In this document: positions 1 through 5,254 of the stretch, piece after piece | How the letters are laid out: the number at the start of each line of letters is the position of its first letter | Position numbering within the stretch: the first letter of the stretch is position 1 | From: an uncultured Verrucomicrobiales bacterium | GTDB lineage: Bacteria > Verrucomicrobiota > Verrucomicrobiae > Limisphaerales > CANJSG01 | Reading direction: 5' to 3' | Assembly (NCBI GenBank): GCA_946480965.1 | Contig: CAMLMI010000336.1 | Span: forward strand, 1 to 5,254 | Length of the DNA stretch: 5,254 nucleotides | The notes under the pieces: model-generated | What the model was told of the DNA's origin: nothing | What the model saw: the letters and a program-made list of their open reading frames with translations, nothing else | Database searches by the model: none | Translations under genes and position numbers: made by a program

Positions 1-10
1 GTTTTCCACA

Positions 11-136
11 CGGAGCGCGGAGCATCGCTCCGCAGAGTGGGGCGTCGTTTTCCAGAATACCGAAGTGGGTAGGGCCGTGCCCGAGGGGATTCAGGCTGTC
101 TGTCCGGCAGTCGGCGGAGCGATGCTCCGCGCTCCG
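11..136. repeat. REPIN-like pair of inverted 23-bp palindromic repeats
   Basis: Positions 11-33 and 114-136 are perfect reverse complements over 23 bp. Each copy contains its own hairpin, with arms GCGGAGC and GCTCCGC around a 3-nt loop (ATC at 24-26, GAT at 121-123), plus an extra CGGAGC-type end. Two REP-like units facing each other across about 80 bp is the layout of REPINs, which are non-autonomous elements moved by RAYT transposases in other bacteria. No RAYT gene is in the window. The element fills most of the gene-free stretch at 1-212 upstream of tadA. The repeat structure is read directly; the REPIN classification is inference. Confidence 0.75.
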
Positions 137-212
137 CTCCGCCATTTCCGTTCGCCGCTACGGAGTATTTTTCCCGTCGCCATTCCTTCCGCGCTTCTGC
201 TCGTCTAGCCCC

Positions 213-767
213 ATGCCGGACGACGAGCCGATCATCGATCTACAGAGCGACCACTACTTCATGGGCGAAGCCCTGCGGCAGGCCGTGCGCGCCTATGAAG
301 CGGAGGAAGTGCCGGTCGGCGCCGTCGTGGTGCGCAACGGCCGGATCATCGCCCGCGCCCACAACCAGGTGGAGACGCTCCAGGACGCCACGGCCCACGC
401 CGAGATGCTGGCCATCACCCAGGCCGAGGAAGCCGCCGGCACCTGGCGGCTGAACGACTGCACGCTCTACGTGACCAAGGAACCGTGCCCGATGTGCGCC
501 GGGGCCATCGTCCACGTGCGCTTCGGCCGCGTGGTCTTCGGTGCGCCCGACCCCAAGGGCGGCGCAGCCGGCGGCGCGTTGAACCTGCTCCAGTTCCCCG
601 GGCTGAACCACCGGGCCGACATCACGTCCGGCGTCCGATTGGAGGAATGCCGCCAACTCCTCGTCGGCTTCTTCACCGAACAGCGCTTGAAGAAGAAGGA
701 AAGCCGGGCCAGCGCGAAGGCTGCTCCGTCGTTCGAGAACGAACTCGCGGACCAAGGGGGCGAGTAG
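213..767 (+). CDS. tadA: tRNA-specific adenosine deaminase TadA
   Basis: This protein probably deaminates adenosine-34 to inosine in the anticodon of tRNA-Arg(ACG) in the cytoplasm, allowing one tRNA to read several Arg codons. It has 184 residues and the cytidine/deoxycytidylate deaminase fold. The N-terminal helix and the EVPVGAVVV strand (32-40) match TadA. H62-A63-E64 supplies one zinc ligand and the catalytic Glu, and P91-C92-P93-M94-C95 supplies the two Cys zinc ligands. H50-N51, the PKGGAAG stretch (114-120) and the late LLVGFFTEQRLKKK helix (149-162) are also typical. The last 20 or so residues are a low-complexity charged tail. The 213 start gives about the usual TadA N-terminus; ATG at 261 would cut into the first helix. 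There is no obvious ribosome binding site. A guanine deaminase or other family member is possible, but the arrangement fits TadA best. Confidence 0.92.
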   Translation: MPDDEPIIDLQSDHYFMGEALRQAVRAYEAEEVPVGAVVVRNGRIIARAHNQVETLQDATAHAEMLAITQAEEAAGTWRLNDCTLYVTKEPCPMCAGAIVHVRFGRVVFGAPDPKGGAAGGALNLLQFPGLNHRADITSGVRLEECRQLLVGFFTEQRLKKKESRASAKAAPSFENELADQGGE

Positions 768-806
768 CCGCTCGCCTTTCGCGCGGGCGGACTTCAGCGT
801 CGCGCG

Positions 807-2183
807 ATGGATCTGGCCCAAGGCTCCGCCGCGCGGTGTTCGTTGATCGAGGCCCTGCTGGACCGGCGTTCGCGCCGGTTCGCGCTGGGCATGACGATGC
901 CCGGCGGACCGTTGGCCCATCGCAGCGCGCATCCGCCGAAGCCGCTCACGGAGGCAGAGGAGGCGGCGCTGGTCTTCGCGGCCTGCGGCGTCACCGGTCC
1001 CGCGCTGGCGGATCTCTGCTACGCGACGGGACACGGCGGCAACATCATGGCGGGACTCGTCGGCCGCACGATCGCCAGCGGCGATTGCCTTCAGACCGTC
1101 GCGCTCGCCGTGGTCAACGATTCCGGCACGCACTTCGTCCAAAGGCCGCAGAACCTTTCCCCCTCAGAGATCCGCGAATTGATCCGGCTCAACCGCGCGG
1201 GCGAATTCGTCGAGGCCTACCGCAGGAGCCGCGTCCGCCTCTTCGACCAACGGGTGCATCCGCCGCTGGAACCGCTCTTCAACATCAACGCCAACCGCTG
1301 GTCGCTCCACGCGGCGGGCACGAGCTATTTCCTCCCGATCAACGACCTCACCTTCATGTATGTGAACGGCCTGCTGGAGATCCTCAACGAGGACACCGGC
1401 GCGTTCATCCTCGATGAACGCGCGGGCTTCCGTCCCGCCGGGCTCGCGGCTTTCGCGAAGAGCCGGGGCGGCCATCTCCACGACGATCCGGCGGACAACC
1501 GCGTGGTCACGATCAAGCACGTGGAGCAGCTCGTGACCGACTTCGTGAACCTCGAACAGGGCATGATGCTCCAGAACCTCGGCTTGATGGCCGAGGCGCT
1601 CGGGCTGGGCGGCTACCCCCATTTCGCGAACCACGACCTCGGCTGGTTCCAGGCGCTGAAGTTCCGCTCGGTGCCGATGAAGGCCAGCCGTTATCTCGGT
1701 GCCGGAGCGTTGGTCACGTTCGGCATGAATCTCACGGGCAAGAACCCGGAGGTTCCGTTCTTTGTCGGGCTCGAAGCGGACGGCGAGCCGTTGATGCAGG
1801 CGCTGTGTCCGCCGAACTATGCGTCGATGGGGGACGTCGTCCGGGCCGTGGTGGCGCACAAGACCGGTGGCGAAGGCGTCTTTCGCAAGCCGGGCAACGT
1901 CTCCGCTTGGAAGGACCACGAGGGAACCGCGCGCCAAGTCCAGCCGGTCTCCGAAAAAGCGATCTCCGCAGCCACGGCGTATCTGGACTACGTGTGGAAC
2001 CGCTTCGGCCGGTTCCCCGTGCATGTGCCCGCGTTCCGCTGCGGGCTGGGTTTCCAAGCGGGCCACGTGGACGCGGACTTCTACGACCGGTTCTACCAGC
2101 CCGAAGCCTTGTCGGAACGGCAGCGGATGGATTTCGCCCGGACCGCTGAAGCCGCCAATGGCCCAAGCAAAAATTGCGGTTGA
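807..2183 (+). CDS. Uncharacterised protein, possibly nitroreductase-like
   Basis: I do not recognise a characterised protein here. It has 458 residues, no signal peptide and no evident membrane segment, so it is probably cytoplasmic. Two stretches recall FMN-dependent nitroreductases: an early ALLDRRSRRFALG (16-28) like the 'RRSxRxF' start of that family, with the AACGVTGPAL segment (58-67) after it, and EQGMMLQNLGLMAEALGLGG (250-269), like the helix 'QNxxLAAxxLGLG' that lies against the flavin. Other notable segments are CYATGHGGNI (71-80), GHLHDDPAD (222-230) and, near the C-terminus, FPVHVPAFRCGLGFQAGH (403-420) followed by DADFYDRFY. It starts 39 bp after tadA and could be cotranscribed with it. 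No Shine-Dalgarno motif precedes the ATG. The reading frame is long, dense and codon-consistent, so the gene is well supported; the function is a weak guess from motif resemblance. Confidence 0.85.
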   Translation: MDLAQGSAARCSLIEALLDRRSRRFALGMTMPGGPLAHRSAHPPKPLTEAEEAALVFAACGVTGPALADLCYATGHGGNIMAGLVGRTIASGDCLQTVALAVVNDSGTHFVQRPQNLSPSEIRELIRLNRAGEFVEAYRRSRVRLFDQRVHPPLEPLFNINANRWSLHAAGTSYFLPINDLTFMYVNGLLEILNEDTGAFILDERAGFRPAGLAAFAKSRGGHLHDDPADNRVVTIKHVEQLVTDFVNLEQGMMLQNLGLMAEALGLGGYPHFANHDLGWFQALKFRSVPMKASRYLGAGALVTFGMNLTGKNPEVPFFVGLEADGEPLMQALCPPNYASMGDVVRAVVAHKTGGEGVFRKPGNVSAWKDHEGTARQVQPVSEKAISAATAYLDYVWNRFGRFPVHVPAFRCGLGFQAGHVDADFYDRFYQPEALSERQRMDFARTAEAANGPSKNCG

Positions 2184-2253
2184 CCGCATCGACAGCGCGG
2201 CCGCTAGTTGTCGTTAAGCCGCCGCCCTCCGTTCAATCTTCCGTTGTTGTTCA

Positions 2254-2298
2254 GTTTTCATGGAACCAAGTGCGAGTTCGCACCTCTTCCATGGAAAC
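2254..2298. repeat. Imperfect 45-nt inverted repeat, hairpin-forming
   Basis: The left arm at 2254-2275 and the right arm at 2278-2298 pair over nearly their whole length, meeting at a GT centre. The inner stem is the perfect dyad GTGCGAGTTCGCAC (2270-2283). The outer stem pairs TTCATGGAA (2257-2265) with TTCCATGGAA (2287-2296) and extends to G2254-C2298. About 18 pairs form, with two small interruptions near 2266-2269 and one T-G wobble at 2258. No T-run follows, so it does not look like an intrinsic terminator. It lies in the 188-235 bp gap before the barrel gene and could be a mobile palindromic repeat or a protein-binding site; the sequence alone does not decide. Confidence 0.65.
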
Positions 2299-2371
2299 CG
2301 AGTCAGGTCGGAGAAAGCCGCCCTCACGGTCCACAAGTTGCTCAACCCAAAACGGCCACTGCATCGACCCG

Positions 2372-3622
2372 ATGAGCCCCAGCCTCCAGCCCAATTCATC
2401 TTTTCCGAGAGAGAACAATGCTCCGCTTTGCGCCGCGGATCGCCGCCGCTGGCTCGTCTATGGCGCGCAGGTCTGCGCCTTGTTGCAGGCGCGGGCCGAA
2501 AACCACGCCGACTACAAATACGAGGACTACCGGGAAGACGACGGCCGCATCCACATCCAGACCCACACCGCGCTGGTCGCCGCCGATCTCAAACCTTGGC
2601 TCTCGGTCAAGGGCACCTATGTCTATGACGGCATCTCCGGGGCCACGCCTACCGGTGCGCCGCCACCCGCCGGGAGCGACCAGGTGCCGACCACGGAGAT
2701 CCGCGATGTCCGCCGGGCCTACACGCTTGAAACCCCGCTCAAGTTCGGCTCGCACGGGCTCAAACCCATGGTCGCCTACAGCAAGGAGAGCGACTACGAG
2801 TCGCTCGGCCTGTCCGCCACCTATTCGCTGGAGCTGAACCAAAAGAACACCGTGCTCAGCCTCGGCGTCAGCCACGACTTCGACCGCGTGGCCGGGCTCT
2901 ATTCGCCGTCGTTCCAGGACAAGGACAAGACCGCCGTTCTCGTCGGTCTCAGCCAGTTGCTCGGACCCGCCACCGTGCTTTCGGCCAATGTGACCCTGGC
3001 CTACACCGACGGTTATCTGTCCGATCCCTACAAGGGCGTGAACTTCGACATCGCCTACACCGATCCGGTCTTCAATCCGCCCGCCGGCGAGCTCGTGCCG
3101 GAAAACCGCCCCGGCCATCGCTTCGATCAGATCGTGCATCTAGGCTTGAACCACTACGTCAAACCGGCCTCCGGTGCGGTCGATGCCAGCTACCGTTTTT
3201 ACCACAACGACTACGGCGTGCTGGCCCACACCGTCTCGGTGGCCTGGCTCCAGAAGCTTGGCGAACACGTCGTCGTCTCTCCGTTCTTCCGCTTCCACAG
3301 CCAGTCGGCGGCCGACTTCTACGCGCCGCAGTTCGTCGGCGATCCGTTCTTCCCCGAAGGCGGCGACATCGGCGAACAGCAGGCCGGCATCCCCGGCGTC
3401 GCCATCGCGCCCGCCTGGCCAGAACACTACTCGGCGGACTACCGGCTCTCGCGGCTGGACACGTTCACCTACGGCATCAGCGCAACGGTGAAGATCAAGG
3501 ACCGCGTCTCGCTCGACGCCGCCTACAAACGCTACGTGATGGAAGGCCGTGACGGCGCAACGAGCGCCAGCGCCTATCCCTCCGCGCACGTCTGGACCCT
3601 CGGCCTCCGCCTATGGTTCTGA
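2372..3622 (+). CDS. DUF3570-family outer-membrane beta-barrel protein
   Basis: The protein resembles DUF3570 proteins, which are predicted outer-membrane beta-barrels of unknown function. Family features seen are ADYKYEDYRED at the mature N-terminus, alternating beta-strand patterns throughout (for example KPWLSVKGTYVYDGISGATP and LGLSATYSLELNQKNTVLSL), a KRYVMEGRDGATSASAYP stretch and a terminal Phe (GLRLWF), the usual barrel-assembly signal. WLVYGAQVCALLQARA before ENHADY looks like the core and ARA cleavage site of a signal peptide. The start is uncertain. ATG 2372 is the closest in-frame ATG and gives 416 residues, but with a 30-residue leader lacking a clean signal peptide. ATG 2418 has a purine-rich ribosome site (GAGAGAG, 2407-2413) but is in another frame; one missing base near 2448 would join it to this frame as a 401-residue protein. 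The gene overlaps the following apbE-like gene by 10 nt. The DGISGAT motif (2627-2647) matches a flavinylation consensus. Confidence 0.85.
   Translation: MSPSLQPNSSFPRENNAPLCAADRRRWLVYGAQVCALLQARAENHADYKYEDYREDDGRIHIQTHTALVAADLKPWLSVKGTYVYDGISGATPTGAPPPAGSDQVPTTEIRDVRRAYTLETPLKFGSHGLKPMVAYSKESDYESLGLSATYSLELNQKNTVLSLGVSHDFDRVAGLYSPSFQDKDKTAVLVGLSQLLGPATVLSANVTLAYTDGYLSDPYKGVNFDIAYTDPVFNPPAGELVPENRPGHRFDQIVHLGLNHYVKPASGAVDASYRFYHNDYGVLAHTVSVAWLQKLGEHVVVSPFFRFHSQSAADFYAPQFVGDPFFPEGGDIGEQQAGIPGVAIAPAWPEHYSADYRLSRLDTFTYGISATVKIKDRVSLDAAYKRYVMEGRDGATSASAYPSAHVWTLGLRLWF
2407..2413 (+). promoter_or_regulatory. Probable ribosome binding site for ATG 2418
   Basis: GAGAGAG ends 4 nt before the ATG at 2418. 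This is one of only two convincing purine-rich motifs near starts in this window. It favours 2418 as the original start of the barrel gene, although that ATG is out of frame with the barrel in the sequence as given. The motif is seen; its use is inferred. Confidence 0.45.
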
Positions 3623-4596
3623 ACGAACATCCGGTGCGGGAACGCATCCGCCGCACCACGCAATGGACGGCCGAAAGCGGCTTCGCGACGTTGTCCTTCC
3701 AAGCAATGGGCACGCCGTGCCGCATCCGCTTCGCCGGGGACCCAGCCGCCGTGCGGTCCCTCGGCGAAGACCTGCGCGACTGGGTCGGGAACTTCGAGAT
3801 GAAGTATTCTCGCTTCCAGCCCGACAGCCTGATCTCGCGCATCAACGCCGCTCCCGCCGGGACTTGGACCGAAGTGGACGCCGAGACCGACCGGCTCTTC
3901 GCGCTCTGCGACCAGCTCCATTTCTTCACGCGGGGCGCGTTCGATCCCTCCGCGCTGCCGCTGCTGAAGCTCTGGGATTGGAAGAGCGATTCGCCCCGTT
4001 TTCCCACCGACGCCGAAGTGGCCGCAGCCAAGACGCTCGTCGGTTGGCGCAAGGTGAAGCGCCGCCCCGGCGCGATCCAGTTGCCTGCGGAAGGCATGGC
4101 GCTGGACCTCGGCGGCATCGGCAAGGAATACGCCGTGGACCACGTGGCGTTGCGCCTCGGCGAGGCGGGCGTGAAAGGCGCGCTCGTCGATTTCGGCCAA
4201 GATGTCCGCGTGGTCGGGCTGCCGACCGGGAAGCCGTTTTGGCACATCGGCCTGGAAGATCCGGCGCAGCCCGGCCGCGTCTGGTGCGGCTTGGCCGTGA
4301 AGGACCGCGCGGTGGCGACTTCCGGCGACTACCTCCGCTGCCGCACGCTCAATGGCCGCCGCATCGGCCACATCGTCGATCCCCGCACCGGCTACCCCGT
4401 GGACAACGGCGTTCGCGCCGTCTCCGTCATCGCGCCGTCCTGCACCTTGGCCGGAGCTCTCTCGACCACGGCGTTTGTTTTGGGGAACCGCGAAGGGCTC
4501 GCGATCATCCAATCCCAGGCCGGAGCCGCCGGCGTGGTCTCCACCGACCGTGAACGCGTCCACACGAGAAACTTCCATGAATACTGCGTCTCTTGA
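3613..4596 (+). CDS. ApbE-like FAD:protein FMN transferase
   Basis: ApbE enzymes move FMN from FAD onto a Thr or Ser of a target protein, using a divalent metal. This 327-residue protein shows the family order: QAMGTPCRIRF (30-40), YSRFQPDSLISRIN (65-78), GAFDPSALPLLKLW (108-121), LDLGGIGKEYAVD (164-176), DFGQDVRVVG (193-202), ATSGDYLR (235-242), HIVDPRTGYPVDNG (253-266) and a C-terminal STTAFVLG (284-291). Where most ApbE proteins have ADAL(S/A)T, with Asp as a metal ligand, this one has AGALST: Asp is replaced by Gly281, while Thr285 is kept. DFGQD also replaces the more common D-x-GGN. The N-terminus is polar, with no signal peptide or lipobox, unlike many ApbE proteins. ATG 3613 overlaps the barrel's stop by 10 nt, suggesting translational coupling. 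The family assignment is firm; activity with the changed metal site is uncertain. Confidence 0.9.
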   Translation: MVLNEHPVRERIRRTTQWTAESGFATLSFQAMGTPCRIRFAGDPAAVRSLGEDLRDWVGNFEMKYSRFQPDSLISRINAAPAGTWTEVDAETDRLFALCDQLHFFTRGAFDPSALPLLKLWDWKSDSPRFPTDAEVAAAKTLVGWRKVKRRPGAIQLPAEGMALDLGGIGKEYAVDHVALRLGEAGVKGALVDFGQDVRVVGLPTGKPFWHIGLEDPAQPGRVWCGLAVKDRAVATSGDYLRCRTLNGRRIGHIVDPRTGYPVDNGVRAVSVIAPSCTLAGALSTTAFVLGNREGLAIIQSQAGAAGVVSTDRERVHTRNFHEYCVS

Positions 4597-4605
4597 GCGA
4601 AGCGA

Positions 4606-4619
4606 GGACGGGAGCGTCC
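4606..4619. other. Small hairpin after the apbE-like stop codon
   Basis: GGACG (4606-4610) pairs with CGTCC (4615-4619) around GGAG, 9 nt after the stop codon at 4594-4596. The 5-bp stem has no following T-run, so it is not a convincing terminator; it is more likely the outer part of the repeat block that follows. Confidence 0.35.
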
Positions 4620-4626
4620 GAACGAT

Positions 4627-4730
4627 TCGTCCTACCCCTGCCCCTTCGGAGGGGAACCGGAAACGCGCGTCCGGTGGTCGGTTGACGTCCTGCCTTATCC
4701 CCTCCCGGGAGGGTTCAGGGGTGGGTTCGA
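4627..4730. repeat. Inverted pair of CCCCT/AGGGG palindromic repeats
   Basis: The left unit (4627-4655) and the reverse complement of the right unit (4698-4730) are close relatives, sharing a TCG start, ACCCCTG, a C-rich run and GGAGGGGA. Each contains its own hairpin: CCCCTTCGGAGGGG at 4641-4654 and the perfect palindrome CCCTCCCGGGAGGG at 4700-4713. The spacer is about 42 bp. In translation the block reads as PTPAPSEG and PSREGSGVG, strings I know as typical of read-through REP-like repeats in many genomes. The block separates the apbE-like gene from the signal peptide of the thioredoxin and overlaps its probable start. The repeats are visible directly; their mobility is inferred. Confidence 0.65.
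4707..4713 (+). promoter_or_regulatory. Probable ribosome binding site for GTG 4721
   Basis: GGGAGGG lies 7 nt before an in-frame GTG at 4721. It supports 4721 as the start of the thioredoxin gene. It is part of the right-hand palindromic repeat, so the repeat may be supplying the translation signal. Confidence 0.5.
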
Positions 4731-5251
4731 CTACCCGGGGCATTCTCAAGACCTGGAGCCTTGGACTGCGTTCCTTCGCCGCCGGGATCGCCTTTCTCGC
4801 GTTGCTGGCCCTCCCTGTCTTCGCCGCTGGATTTAAGGAAGGCGACGCCCTGCCCGATCTTTCCAAGTTCCAGCTCGAAGGTTCCCTGCCCGATCTCAAG
4901 GGCAAGGTCGTGCTGATCGACTTCTGGGCCTCGTGGTGCCCGCCCTGCAAGGCGTCGTTCCCCGCGATGGACGCCCTGCTGAAAAAATACGGCGAGAAGG
5001 GCTTCGTCGTGCTCGCCGTCAATGTGGACGAGGACAAGCGCGAGATGGACAAGTTCCTCAAGAAGGCGTCGCCCACCTTCAACATAGTCCGTGACGCCCA
5101 GCAGAAGTTTGTCGAAGCCGCCAACGTCTCCACCCTGCCCACCAGCCTGTTGATCGACCGCACCGGCAAGATCCGCCACGTCCATTCGGGCTTCGAAGGC
5201 GAGAAGACGACCGCCCAATACGAGAAACAAATCGAGGAACTGCTGAAGTGA
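4721..5251 (+). CDS. TlpA-like exported thioredoxin-fold protein
   Basis: This is an exported thiol-disulfide oxidoreductase of the TlpA/ResA type, probably reducing or exchanging disulfides outside the cytoplasm. From the GTG start it has 176 residues. A signal peptide is clear: Lys10 and Arg17, then a hydrophobic run (FAAGIAFLALLALPVF, 19-34) and cleavage near A35-A36. The mature part has the redox motif WASWCPPC with Cys73 and Cys76, the FVVLAVNVDED strand, and LPTSLLID with the cis-Pro at 140, all standard. GTG 4721 is chosen because it has a GGGAGGG ribosome site and places the signal peptide at the N-terminus. An in-frame ATG at 4577 overlaps the apbE-like gene by 20 nt and would give 224 residues, but its extra 48 residues are translated repeat. 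It ends 3 bp before the window edge and is probably in an operon with the two upstream genes. Confidence 0.88.
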   Translation: MGSTTRGILKTWSLGLRSFAAGIAFLALLALPVFAAGFKEGDALPDLSKFQLEGSLPDLKGKVVLIDFWASWCPPCKASFPAMDALLKKYGEKGFVVLAVNVDEDKREMDKFLKKASPTFNIVRDAQQKFVEAANVSTLPTSLLIDRTGKIRHVHSGFEGEKTTAQYEKQIEELLK

Positions 5252-5254
5252 TCC

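Noticed and set aside
240..1142. A 300-codon open frame on the - strand
   Set aside because: It is antisense to tadA and the following gene, and its composition is that of a shadow frame.
2176..2213. Possible terminator after the 458-residue gene
   Set aside because: GCGGT/ACCGC (2176-2187) and CGACA/TGTCG (2190-2213) can form small stems, but the loops are poor and no T-run follows.
2174..2371. Extending the barrel gene to ATG 2174
   Set aside because: The added residues have no signal peptide, overlap the previous gene and run across the inverted repeat at 2254-2298, so this stretch looks non-coding.
2418..2837. A 139-codon frame starting at ATG 2418
   Set aside because: After the first 11 residues it reads Arg/Pro/Ser-rich shadow of the barrel frame. 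Only its start is likely to be real, as the displaced start of the barrel gene.
3545..3580. Second GAT-containing stretch, RDGATSAS, in the barrel C-terminus
   Set aside because: It lacks the spacing of the D-x-x-(S/T)-G-A-T consensus and seems to be part of a conserved strand-turn of the family.
3574..5169. A 531-codon open frame on the - strand
   Set aside because: It lies antisense to the apbE-like and thioredoxin genes, which have clear family motifs. Long antisense frames are common at this GC content, and the translation is Arg/Ala/Gly-rich with no recognisable domain.

Overview
The window is a GC-rich bacterial segment with five protein-coding genes, all on the + strand, and three clusters of palindromic, REP-like repeats between them. 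No RNA gene, CRISPR array or transposase gene is visible. Weak or absent Shine-Dalgarno motifs, the high GC content and two kinds of hairpin repeat (a GCGGAGC/GCTCCGC type and a CCCCTCCCGGGAGGGG type, the latter giving 'PSREGSGVG'-like translations) suggest a Verrucomicrobiota or related PVC bacterium. That placement is an inference from remembered patterns.

Region 1 (1-212) has no gene. It holds a pair of identical 23-bp repeats facing each other about 80 bp apart, a REPIN-like arrangement. Region 2 (213-2183) has a clear tRNA adenosine deaminase (tadA), then 39 bp later a 458-residue protein of unknown function whose sequence hints at a nitroreductase-like fold. Region 3 (2184-2371) is intergenic and contains a long imperfect inverted repeat of about 45 nt.

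Region 4 (2372-5251) is the most interesting part. It encodes a DUF3570-type outer-membrane beta-barrel protein, an ApbE-like FAD:protein FMN transferase whose start overlaps the barrel's stop, and a TlpA-like exported thioredoxin. As I recall, these three families recur together in other bacteria, often with a small DUF4266 lipoprotein, so a DUF4266 gene may lie just past the window. The function of such clusters is not established to my knowledge; a redox role at the cell envelope is the natural guess.

Three details deserve attention. The barrel carries a DGISGAT sequence that matches the consensus ApbE uses for covalent flavinylation, so the barrel itself may be the ApbE substrate. The ApbE protein has Gly where the family usually has the metal-binding Asp of the ADAL(S/A)T motif, and it has no visible export signal. 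The start of the barrel gene looks frameshifted: one missing base near 2448 would restore a good start codon, ribosome site and signal peptide.
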